Positions 57,277-64,000 of a DNA stretch of 64,000 nt are shown one piece after another. The first letter of the stretch is position 1; each line of letters starts with the position of its first letter. Under the pieces are notes generated by a model. The model was not told the origin of the DNA. It searched no databases and worked only from the letters and a program-made list of their open reading frames with translations. The position numbers were made by a program, and so were the translations under genes. Source of the stretch: Martinezella hainanensis (GTDB lineage: Bacteria; Pseudomonadota; Alphaproteobacteria; Rhizobiales; Rhizobiaceae). The stretch is taken from the NCBI RefSeq assembly GCF_900094555.1, contig NZ_FMAC01000001.1:1116001-1180000 (forward strand), given 5' to 3'.

Positions 57277-57303
57277 TTGAACAAATCGACGCGTTTTGTT
57301 CAA
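57277..57303. promoter_or_regulatory. Perfect 27-bp dyad, candidate LysR operator
   Basis: TTGAACAAA (57277-57285), nine spacer bases and TTTGTTCAA (57295-57303) form an exact inverted repeat. It lies 31 nt before the LysR ATG, in the divergent gap with odc, and looks like an autoregulatory site. It is strongly AT-rich against a GC-rich background. Confidence 0.55.
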
Positions 57304-57334
57304 CATCCAGAAACAGTTAACGGGAGGCTTCGCC

Positions 57335-58228
57335 ATGGATACTTTGACCCGGATTCGCGCCTTTATCGACGTGGTCGAAGCCGAAGGATTTTCCGCTGCC
57401 GCCCGCAAGACCGGCCGCTCCAAGGCTCTGCTGTCGAAATATGTCCGCGAGCTGGAGGACGAGCTCGGCGCGCTGCTCTTGAACCGTACGACGCGCCAGT
57501 TCTCGATGACCGAGGCTGGCCACACCTATTATCGCACCGCGTCGGACATTCTGAAGGAGATCGACAATCTCGCCGACCTCGTGCGCGAAAACAACCAGCA
57601 GCTGAAAGGCCGACTGCGTGTTTCCGTGCCACGCACCTTCGTCGATGCCGATGTCGGACAGTCGCTGATCGACTTCGCCAAGGAGAATCCCGATCTCGCG
57701 CTGGAAATCTCCGCCGACGACCGTTTCGTGGATCTGATCGAGGAAGGCTTCGATGTCGCCGTGCGCATCACCAAGCTCGAGGATTCCGGCATGATCGCCC
57801 GCAAGATCTCCGACTTCCGCATCCATCTCTGCGCAACCCCGGCATTTCTCGATCGCTATCCAACGCTGGAACATCCGACCGATCTGGCGCACGTGCCTTT
57901 CATCATTGACACCAACACCCGCTCGCAAGGCAATGTTCGCTTCGTCGATGCCGACAGCACGACCTTCAACGTCGCAATCAACGGCACGCTCGAGGTCAAC
58001 AGCCCGCATGCGACGCTACGCGCGGCACTCGCCGATCTCGGCGTTGCCATCGTCCCGGATTTCATCGGCCGCAAGGCAATCGAAAGCGGGCAGCTGCTGA
58101 CGCTGTTCAACGACTACCTTCCCACCGACCGCGGCATTTATGCCGTCTATCCACACCGGCGCTACCTCCCGGCAAAGGTCCGTATCTTTGTGGACTACCT
58201 GCACAACTGGTTCCGCAAGAACGGTTGA
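57335..58228 (+). CDS. LysR-family transcriptional regulator
   Basis: The 297-residue protein has an N-terminal helix-turn-helix (IDVVEAEGFSAAARKTGRSK, ALLSKYVRELEDELGALLLN) and a two-lobed effector domain. ATG 57335 has GGGAGG 7 nt upstream; a longer frame from 57296 begins inside the dyad and is less likely. It is divergent from odc and precedes the DUF1007-NicO pair by 66 nt on the same strand, so either could be a target. The inducer is unknown. Confidence 0.9.
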   Translation: MDTLTRIRAFIDVVEAEGFSAAARKTGRSKALLSKYVRELEDELGALLLNRTTRQFSMTEAGHTYYRTASDILKEIDNLADLVRENNQQLKGRLRVSVPRTFVDADVGQSLIDFAKENPDLALEISADDRFVDLIEEGFDVAVRITKLEDSGMIARKISDFRIHLCATPAFLDRYPTLEHPTDLAHVPFIIDTNTRSQGNVRFVDADSTTFNVAINGTLEVNSPHATLRAALADLGVAIVPDFIGRKAIESGQLLTLFNDYLPTDRGIYAVYPHRRYLPAKVRIFVDYLHNWFRKNG

Positions 58229-58294
58229 ACGCCCGAGGTGGGCCGACCGGTCCCAATTCCGTCTCATTTCCTGACCAGAAAACGAAGTGAATCA

Positions 58295-58978
58295 ATGCTC
58301 ACGAAACCTATCGGACGCATGAGAAAATCCACGACCGCCTATGCCCTTGCCCTGATCGGAGGCCTGCTTCTTGCGCCGGCCGCAGCATATGCACATCCGC
58401 ATATTTTCGTGGAAGCCCGGCTGGAAGTGCTCGCCGGCCCGGATGGCAATGTGCAGGAACTTCGCAACGTGTGGCGGTTCGACGAAGTGTTCTCCTCGTC
58501 GGTGCTGATGGATTTCGACAAGAACACCAATCTGAAGCTCGACCCTGACGAGCTGAAGGAAGTCGGCAAGACGGTGCGCGACTCGCTGGCGGACTACGAC
58601 TACTACGCGAACCTGACGCTGAACGGCAAAGTGATCAAGGTCGACAAGCCCGACGTCATCAATGTCGACTTTCGCGACGGCCAGCTCCTGATGTTCTTCG
58701 CCGTCAAGCCGGCCGAGCCGATGCCGCTTGCCAAGGGCAACAAGCTGAGCTTCGGCATCTACGACCCGACGCTCTACACCTCGATCGATTTTCCGAGCGA
58801 CAATGAGCTGGTGACGGAGGGCGACGCCTTCAAGAGCTGTACGCAGAAGGTCGTCCGGCCCAATCCGGATGAGGTCATCGCCGAGAACAAGTCGACATTG
58901 ACGGATGCCTTCTTCAACGATCCGACGGGGACGACCATGTCGAAACTCTTCGCAACGCGGATAGATGTGCAATGCTGA
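58295..58978 (+). CDS. DUF1007 exported protein
   Basis: The 227-residue protein starts with a basic N-terminus and signal (STTAYALALIGGLLLAPAAAYA) whose cleavage is just before HPHIFVEARL, the DUF1007 landmark with two His. Later DFRDGQLLMFFAVKP and a C-terminal Cys follow. DUF1007 proteins pair with NicO-type transporters and are presumed to bind metal in the periplasm. It overlaps the transporter gene by 7 nt. The start at 58295 has a weak Shine-Dalgarno; ATG 58319 is an alternative. Confidence 0.85.
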   Translation: MLTKPIGRMRKSTTAYALALIGGLLLAPAAAYAHPHIFVEARLEVLAGPDGNVQELRNVWRFDEVFSSSVLMDFDKNTNLKLDPDELKEVGKTVRDSLADYDYYANLTLNGKVIKVDKPDVINVDFRDGQLLMFFAVKPAEPMPLAKGNKLSFGIYDPTLYTSIDFPSDNELVTEGDAFKSCTQKVVRPNPDEVIAENKSTLTDAFFNDPTGTTMSKLFATRIDVQC

Positions 58979-60084
58979 TTTCACGACCAGGGAAGCTCGT
59001 TCCGGCTGTAGTGCTCGCGCTTCTCGCGGCCGCCGGCCTTGCCCATGCCACCGGCTCGCCGCTTGGCATCGGCACGGCGGAGCCGAGCTTCCAGCCGATG
59101 GGCGGACCGCTGGCGCCGATCTTTCTCTATGTGAACTACGAGCAGCAGGCTTTCTATCGTGCGCTTACCAAGTCGATCGAGGCCATGCGCCAGGACCCCT
59201 GGCAGCTCTGGACGCTGATCGGCCTTTCCTTCGCCTACGGCATCTTCCACGCGGCCGGGCCTGGCCACGGCAAGGCCGTCATTTCCTCCTACATGGTTGC
59301 CAATGAGATCGAGCTGAAGCGCGGCATCGGAATCTCCTTCGTCTCCGCACTCATTCAGGGCCTTGTCGCCGTCCTTGTCGTGGGTGCCGCCTATTTCGTC
59401 CTGCGCGGCTCGGGCATCACCATGACGATGGCCACCAACGCCATGGAGATCACCAGCTTCGTCATGGTCATCCTGTTCGGCAGCTGGCTGCTGTTCCGCA
59501 AGCTGCGGGCGATGATGCAGAGCCGGGCGCAACGGCAGGAAATGCAGCTCGCGACATCGGCCGGCCCGATCAGCCTCTCGCTGTTCGAGGGGGCAGCGAC
59601 GGGCACGGATTCAGCGAGAAGTTTTGCGCGCAGCAGCGCCACGATACCCGCTGCCGGCGGCTATCAGTGCTACGATCCCGCCCATGCGACCGGCGACGGT
59701 GCCTACTGCGAGGCTTGCGGCCACGCCCACCTTCCCGATCCGAAGATGTTGTCGAACGAAAAGTTCAGCGCTCGCGAGGCCTGGTCTGCCATTGCCGCAG
59801 TCGGACTGCGTCCATGCTCGGGCGCATTGCTTGTCATGACTTTTTCGATGTTGAACGGGCTCTATCTTGGCGGCCTCTTATCGGTCCTCGCCATGTCGAT
59901 CGGTACGGCGCTGACCGTGTCGCTGCTTGCCATCATCGCGGTCTTCGCAAAAGGCACTGCCGTCCGTTTTACCGGCAAGGGCTCGAGACTTTCGGTTTGG
60001 GTAGGCAACAGCATCGAGATCCTCGGCGCACTGCTCGTCATTTGCACGGGCATCATTCTGCTCGGCGCCTCGCTGCAAAACTAA
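58972..60084 (+). CDS. NicO-family nickel/cobalt transporter
   Basis: The 370-residue membrane protein has a signal-like N-terminal helix, then six or so helices with the NicO signature FHAAGPGHGKAVISSYM at about 92 and AVGLRPCSGALLVMTF at about 280. A soluble loop between has a Cys/His cluster (QCYDPAHATGDGAYCEACGH), a likely metal site. Members export or import Ni2+/Co2+; direction is unproven here. It is translationally coupled to DUF1007. Confidence 0.9.
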   Translation: MLISRPGKLVPAVVLALLAAAGLAHATGSPLGIGTAEPSFQPMGGPLAPIFLYVNYEQQAFYRALTKSIEAMRQDPWQLWTLIGLSFAYGIFHAAGPGHGKAVISSYMVANEIELKRGIGISFVSALIQGLVAVLVVGAAYFVLRGSGITMTMATNAMEITSFVMVILFGSWLLFRKLRAMMQSRAQRQEMQLATSAGPISLSLFEGAATGTDSARSFARSSATIPAAGGYQCYDPAHATGDGAYCEACGHAHLPDPKMLSNEKFSAREAWSAIAAVGLRPCSGALLVMTFSMLNGLYLGGLLSVLAMSIGTALTVSLLAIIAVFAKGTAVRFTGKGSRLSVWVGNSIEILGALLVICTGIILLGASLQN

Positions 60085-60122
60085 ACAAGATAGCAACGAG
60101 ACGAACGGCCTGGTGCTGGAGC

Positions 60123-60347
60123 CTATTGCCCCTTGCGCCGCTGATAGCGAGCGCGCAGCCAGAACACGAAGAAGAAGGCCAGGATGACAAGCACGCCGAA
60201 ACCGGTGCCGAGCCATGGCGAGATATTTCCGAGCCAGACGATGACGTTCGGCATCAGGTAGAGCACGGCTATCGCGACCAGCAAGATAACACCGGCTGCA
60301 ATCGCCGCCGAGCGAGTTTCGCTTTTCTTATCCGTCAATGTAGCCAT
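60123..60347 (-). CDS. Small two-helix membrane protein, 74 aa
   Basis: The protein has a polar N-terminus (MATLTDKKSETRS), two hydrophobic segments (AAIAAGVILLVAIAVLYLM and LGTGFGVLVILAFFFVFWL) and a basic end (RARYQRRKGQ). CAGGG is just upstream of the start. It converges with NicO (stop to stop 38 nt). I know no functional family. Confidence 0.6.
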   Translation of the reverse strand: MATLTDKKSETRSAAIAAGVILLVAIAVLYLMPNVIVWLGNISPWLGTGFGVLVILAFFFVFWLRARYQRRKGQ

Positions 60348-60381
60348 CCCTGACGCCCTGACATGAGTTTCGGCGAAGGCT

Positions 60382-60484
60382 TAAAGCGCGTCGCGATCCT
60401 TCAGATTCGCTCCTTACGACTTAAGCTCTTGATTTTACGCATGTCGTTGTCGCAAAACCGCTGCGCACTTTTGCGCGACATGCT
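60382..60484. repeat. Dispersed 103-bp intergenic repeat, copy 2
   Basis: The second copy of the element at 33,323-33,425, in the same orientation, with changes spread along its length and the terminal dyad GCATGTCG/CGACATGC kept. It lies between the small membrane protein and the DUF533 gene. Confidence 0.7.
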
Positions 60485-60522
60485 TAGGCCAGCTGCCGGG
60501 GAAAGGCAACCGGCCCTGTCAG

Positions 60523-61236
60523 TCAGAGCTGAACTTTGGCGCCTGCAACCGTCGCTTCGATATGATCGACCAGAGCGTCGGCCAGACCGAGGCGCCCAGC
60601 CAGCAGATCGAGATAACCGCGCTCGGCCCGCGAATCCGGTTCGATCGCCAGCCGCGACGCGGTGTAGACCTGCACGCGCTGCTCTTCCGTCTTCGCCGAG
60701 GCGACGATGGCATCGAGATCGACGGGATTGGCAAGTTCGCGCTGGAAGAAACCTTCCGCCTCCGACCCGACGCCAGCCTCCTGCACCTTGCCGAGAATGC
60801 GCTGACGCTCGGTATCGTCGATATGGCCGTCGGCGCGCGCGGCCGCGATCATCGCCCGGACCAGGGAAAGCGTAAAATCATTGCTGGCAACTGCCGGCGC
60901 CGTGCTGAAGCCGGAATCCGTCGGCGGCGGCAGGAACTGCGGCTCGGCCTGTGGGGTGGATTGCGGCGCCGGCTGCGGCTGATTGCCGTCGCGATAATTC
61001 TTGTAGGCCTGATAGCCGAGGCCTGCGATGGCGGCGAGGCCGCCGAGCGCCAGCGCATTGCCGGCGACCTGACGCCCGGTCTTCGTGCCGAGCAGCACGC
61101 CGGCAATCGCGCTCGTTGCCATCGGATTATCTCTGGCGAGATTGATGGCCTGGGTGGCCCTGTCTTTCACGGTTCCTTGCACCCCCGGAACCTGCGATCC
61201 CAGGAATTGGTCAAGAAGCTTGCGGGCGTCGATCAT
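60523..61236 (-). CDS. DUF533 / TerB-like protein
   Basis: The 237-residue protein has an N-terminal MIDARKLLDQFLG, a Gly/Ala-rich segment (AIAGVLLGTKTGRQVAGNAL, ALGGLAAIAGLGYQAY) that may associate with membrane, a Pro/Gln linker, and a C-terminal TerB-like helical domain (VRAMIAAARADGHIDDTERQ) with an acidic metal-binding pattern. GGAGG precedes ATG 61236; the longer frame is not needed. Known as a tellurite-resistance-like family, but a stress role is only inferred. Confidence 0.85.
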   Translation of the reverse strand: MIDARKLLDQFLGSQVPGVQGTVKDRATQAINLARDNPMATSAIAGVLLGTKTGRQVAGNALALGGLAAIAGLGYQAYKNYRDGNQPQPAPQSTPQAEPQFLPPPTDSGFSTAPAVASNDFTLSLVRAMIAAARADGHIDDTERQRILGKVQEAGVGSEAEGFFQRELANPVDLDAIVASAKTEEQRVQVYTASRLAIEPDSRAERGYLDLLAGRLGLADALVDHIEATVAGAKVQL

Positions 61237-61311
61237 ATGGATGGTCCTCCGTCCTTGTGATGGTGAAGGGGAGATAGGAAGCGCAACTGCAAATACCAAT
61301 CCATCTCATGC

Positions 61312-61343
61312 AAAAAGGCGCGCAGAAAGCTCCACGCGCCTTT
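61312..61343 (-). terminator. Rho-independent terminator of eda
   Basis: On the minus strand AAAGGCGCG and CGCGCCTTT form a 9-bp stem with a 12-nt loop followed by a T-run, 27 nt past the eda stop. Confidence 0.8.
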
Positions 61344-61369
61344 GAAATCGAATTCGATGGGCTCGGATC

Positions 61370-62008
61370 TCAGCCCTTCAGCGCTGCCGCCTCTGCGGCA
61401 AGCTTGGTGATGCCTGCCCAGTCGCCGGCAGCAACCAGCTCCTTCGGCGCAACCCAGGAGCCGCCGACGCAGATGACGTTCGGCAGCGACAGATAATCAT
61501 GGGCGTTCTTCAGCGAGATGCCACCGGTCGGGCAGAAGATCGTACCTGCGAGCGGCGAGGACAGCGCCTTGAGATAGGAGGCGCCGCCGGCCTGCTCGGC
61601 CGGGAAGAACTTGAGCACCGTGTAGCCTTCCTCGCGCAGCGCCATGACTTCGCTTGCCGTGGCCGCACCCGGCAGCAGCGGCACATGCGAGGAGCGCGCA
61701 ACATCGAGCAGCTCCTGCGTCGTGCCGGGGCTGACGATGAACTTGGAACCGGCCTCGACGGCTGCATCCCACTGGCTGACATTGAGGATCGTACCGGCGC
61801 CGACCTCGGCGCCTTCCACCTCTTCCGCGACAGCACGGATCGCATCGAGAGCGCCGGCCGTGCGCAGCGTGATCTCGATGGCCTTCAGACCGCCGGCGAC
61901 GAGCGCCCGGGCGAGCGGCACTGCCGATTTCGCATCATCGACGATCAGCACGGGAACGACGGGCTGCAGTTTCAGGATGGAAAGAAGCTTCTCGGTTTTC
62001 TCGCCCAT
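61370..62008 (-). CDS. eda: KDPG/KHG aldolase
   Basis: The 212-residue class I aldolase cleaves 2-keto-3-deoxy-6-phosphogluconate in the Entner-Doudoroff pathway, the main sugar route in rhizobia. The Schiff-base Lys is in YTVLKFFPAEQ at about 132, with Glu in AIEITLRTAGA and the phosphate-binding PTGGISLKNAHDY. Length is normal. A terminator follows. The edd and zwf genes are not nearby. Confidence 0.93.
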   Translation of the reverse strand: MGEKTEKLLSILKLQPVVPVLIVDDAKSAVPLARALVAGGLKAIEITLRTAGALDAIRAVAEEVEGAEVGAGTILNVSQWDAAVEAGSKFIVSPGTTQELLDVARSSHVPLLPGAATASEVMALREEGYTVLKFFPAEQAGGASYLKALSSPLAGTIFCPTGGISLKNAHDYLSLPNVICVGGSWVAPKELVAAGDWAGITKLAAEAAALKG

Positions 62009-62168
62009 GGTCGGTGCACTCCCTTTAAAACGATTGAAATCCGGCTTTCGAATAGCCTTCCCGAAGGTGCTTGTCGAGACAAAAGCTCGCTTTAAATACG
62101 ACGGGTAGGAAATTGCAGCAACATGCTATAGTCTCCCCCAATCTGTGCCGGTGGAGCATGTCAAACGC

Positions 62169-62654
62169 ATGGCAAAAGAGATCGAGCGAAAGTTTCTGGT
62201 GCGCGGCGATCATTGGCGGAACTTCGTTTCGGAGAGGCTGATCCTGCGACAGGGATATATTGCCTCCATGGAAGGCCGTTCCGTACGCATACGGCTGACG
62301 AACGAAACGAAGGCGACCTTGACGATCAAGATCGGCAAGGCGATGACCAGAGACGAATTCGAATACGAAATCCCCGTCGACGAAGCAGAGGAACTGCTGG
62401 GAACGTCGATCGGCCTGGTCATCGAGAAGACCCGCCATAAGGTGCCTTTCAAGGGATTCACCTGGGAAGTGGATGTCTTCCGTGGTGCCCATCGCGGCCT
62501 TGTGATTGCCGAGGTGGAGATGGGGAAAGAAAGCGACAATCCGGAACTGCCGGACTGGATCGGACGCGAGGTAACTGGCGAATACCGCTATTCCAATCAG
62601 GCCCTCGCGACGCAGTTCGAGCAGGAGTATGATGAGCTATCGCATACGGCCTGA
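62169..62654 (+). CDS. CYTH-domain triphosphatase-like protein
   Basis: The 161-residue beta-barrel (triphosphate tunnel) protein has the ExExK motif in AKEIERKFLV, SVRIRLTNETKATLTIKIGK strands and an acidic VIAEVEMG. Such proteins hydrolyse inorganic triphosphate or related polyphosphates with Mg2+. I use ATG 62169 (GGAG 13 nt upstream), since it starts right at the family N-terminus; a GTG at 62145 is upstream. It overlaps the CHAD gene by 23 nt, a strong sign of coupling. Confidence 0.9.
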   Translation: MAKEIERKFLVRGDHWRNFVSERLILRQGYIASMEGRSVRIRLTNETKATLTIKIGKAMTRDEFEYEIPVDEAEELLGTSIGLVIEKTRHKVPFKGFTWEVDVFRGAHRGLVIAEVEMGKESDNPELPDWIGREVTGEYRYSNQALATQFEQEYDELSHTA

Positions 62655-63543
62655 CCGAGCCCTTGATGACGAGGTGCACAAAGCCGCCGCGCATCAACTC
62701 GGCAAGGCAATGGCCGTACTGACCGACAGGCCGCAGGGCTTGCATGAAGCCGTTCACGCCGCCCGCAAGAACATCAAGCGCGTGCGGGCGCTTTACCGAT
62801 TGATAGCTCCGATCGCGCGCGAATTTCAACAGCGGGAAAATGACCGGCTGCGGGATATGGCACGCACGCTTTCCGGCGTTCGCGATGCGACCGCGCTGAT
62901 CGAGATCAGCCATTACCTGCAGGCAACCGCTGCATCCGCCGAAGAACTGCATGCGCTGACCCGGGTGAGCGATTTGCTGGCCGCGCGGCGCGACCATCTC
63001 GCGGCGGCGGAAACCGACCTAGAAGACAAGGCGCAGGCGGCAGTCGCTACATGTGCCGAGGCGCGCGAGGCGTTGAAGGAGATATCCTTCAACTGCGGCA
63101 GGCGCGCCACGGCCAGTCTCTTTCAGAAAAGCTGGCGCAAGAACGCCCGCAAGGCGGTACAGGCACTGTCCGAATGCCATGCGGAAGCGGCCCATGCCGA
63201 GAGCTTTCATGATCTGCGCAAGCGCAGCCAGGACTACTGGATGCATCACATGCTGCTGCGCGATGTCTGGCCGGCGGCGATGCACGCCAAGCAGCTGGAG
63301 GCCAAGGCTTTGGTCGACGTGCTCGGCCGCTATCTCGACATGTCGATATTGGCCGATGTCGCCGACCGAGAGCCGCATCTCTTCGATAGAAGCGACGATC
63401 ACGCCCGCCTGCTGGAAGCGATCATTGCCCGGCAGCAGACCGCCCGCGAGGAGGCACTAAGCCAAGCGCGCTGGGTCTTTGCCGACAAGCCGGAGAACGA
63501 GGCGCGAACCATAAAGCACCTATGGCTGGAGGCGGCGGGCTGA
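62632..63543 (+). CDS. CHAD-domain protein
   Basis: The 303-residue all-helical protein has conserved basic/His positions (LHEAVHAARKNIKRVRALYR, SFHDLRKRSQDYWMHHMLL) typical of CHAD, which binds polyphosphate. It starts at ATG 62632 with AGGAG 4 nt upstream; a neighbouring ATG at 62629 is the alternative. It overlaps the CYTH gene. Together they suggest polyphosphate processing, probably at granules. Confidence 0.9.
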   Translation: MSYRIRPDRALDDEVHKAAAHQLGKAMAVLTDRPQGLHEAVHAARKNIKRVRALYRLIAPIAREFQQRENDRLRDMARTLSGVRDATALIEISHYLQATAASAEELHALTRVSDLLAARRDHLAAAETDLEDKAQAAVATCAEAREALKEISFNCGRRATASLFQKSWRKNARKAVQALSECHAEAAHAESFHDLRKRSQDYWMHHMLLRDVWPAAMHAKQLEAKALVDVLGRYLDMSILADVADREPHLFDRSDDHARLLEAIIARQQTAREEALSQARWVFADKPENEARTIKHLWLEAAG

Positions 63544-63595
63544 CATAAGTCATACGCCCGCTCAGGCAGCTCAATCGACGTGTCCCGCTATTGTC

Positions 63596-64000
63596 TCATG
63601 CGCGCGGCGCATCCGCCAAACCAAGTCCCACTTGCGCGAAATAGCTCTCCAGCATCGCAACGTCACCGGCTGCGGCGATGGCACCGATATAACCGTCCGG
63701 ACGCACAAGCACCCATTCGCCCGAGGACAGGGCGTAGATGTCCCGAAGATGGTTCTCGGCATCGACCATGTCGCCTGACGGGCTGAAGGTATGAATATGC
63801 AGGTCTACACGCGGCGGCACCGATCCAGGCTCCACACCATAACCGAGCAATGTCCAATGCGCTCCTCGGAAAAGGTCGAACAACCGTGTCGGCTGGCCAG
63901 CGGCACCACGGATCGGCGCATCCGGAGCTCGATCGCCGGCTGACAGGCGATCACTGCGTCCAGGCGTTTCGAACGCGAGCGAGGATCCCGGATAACCTAT
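63596..64000 (-). CDS. FAD-dependent aromatic monooxygenase, C-terminal part
   Basis: The reading frame enters from the right edge and stops at TGA 63598-63596, giving 134 visible residues. The C-terminal thioredoxin-like domain of phenol-hydroxylase/TfdB-type flavoproteins is recognisable: AGDRAPDAPIRGA, RLFDLFRGAHWTLLGYG, SSGEWVLVRPDGYIGA. The N-terminal FAD domain is outside the window. The substrate cannot be inferred. It converges with the CHAD gene. Confidence 0.85.
   Translation of the reverse strand: MGYPGSSLAFETPGRSDRLSAGDRAPDAPIRGAAGQPTRLFDLFRGAHWTLLGYGVEPGSVPPRVDLHIHTFSPSGDMVDAENHLRDIYALSSGEWVLVRPDGYIGAIAAAGDVAMLESYFAQVGLGLADAPRA

Overview
The window is high-GC, gene-dense chromosomal DNA that reads as Rhizobiaceae, most likely Rhizobium sensu stricto. 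The supporting signs are the glgP-glgB-glgC-glgA-pgm order, a soxB-soxD-soxA-soxG operon, split pntA genes (alpha-1, alpha-2) with pntB, a NodN-like MaoC protein, an aa3-type oxidase subunit IV, an alphaproteobacterial-style ornithine decarboxylase with a long leader, and mosaic palindromic intergenic repeats. No rRNA, tRNA, CRISPR array, transposase or prophage gene was recognised. Most of it looks like core or stable accessory chromosome rather than a mobile island.

Layout. 1-3,300: small secreted or hypothetical proteins and a DUF475/TerC-like membrane protein with a hairpin-rich leader. 3,478-4,905: a bifunctional GDP-mannose pathway enzyme. 5,089-11,723: a three-gene cassette of a transglutaminase-DUF2126 fusion, a circularly permuted ATP-grasp/alpha-E protein and a second transglutaminase, the best candidate here for uncharacterised biochemistry. 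11,872-13,080: an orphan TadG-like von Willebrand A protein in lower-GC DNA. 13,379-24,595: the glycogen operon and glgX. 24,663-31,228: a MaoC/NodN protein, a small AT-rich orphan and the sarcosine oxidase operon, which carries an extra small exported protein.

31,390-43,663: rpsU, a TPR lipoprotein, a DAO-type oxidoreductase, an HWE-type histidine kinase, pntB/pntA2/pntA1, the oxidase subunit IV, a membrane GGDEF-EAL protein with a degenerate GGDEF site, and an orphan TRAP 2-oxoacid-binding protein. 43,955-51,459: a C26 amidotransferase, a 2-hydroxyacid dehydrogenase, LacI and MarR regulators, a creatininase-family hydrolase, and a cobW-WD40-cysE set behind a Zur-like box. 51,881-58,228: a secreted phospholipase C-like phosphoesterase with a di-haem peroxidase behind a candidate Pho box, a GNAT enzyme, and ornithine decarboxylase divergent from a LysR gene with a perfect 27-bp dyad between them. 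58,295-64,000: DUF1007-NicO metal transport, small membrane and DUF533 proteins, KDPG aldolase, an overlapping CYTH-CHAD pair, and the C-terminus of a flavin monooxygenase that runs off the right edge.

The genes group into carbon storage (glg), one-carbon and redox metabolism (sox, pnt), metal and phosphate homeostasis (cobW, NicO, phosphoesterase, CYTH/CHAD), polyamine synthesis (odc) and signalling. Family calls rest on motifs read by eye. All regulatory sites are predictions from sequence.
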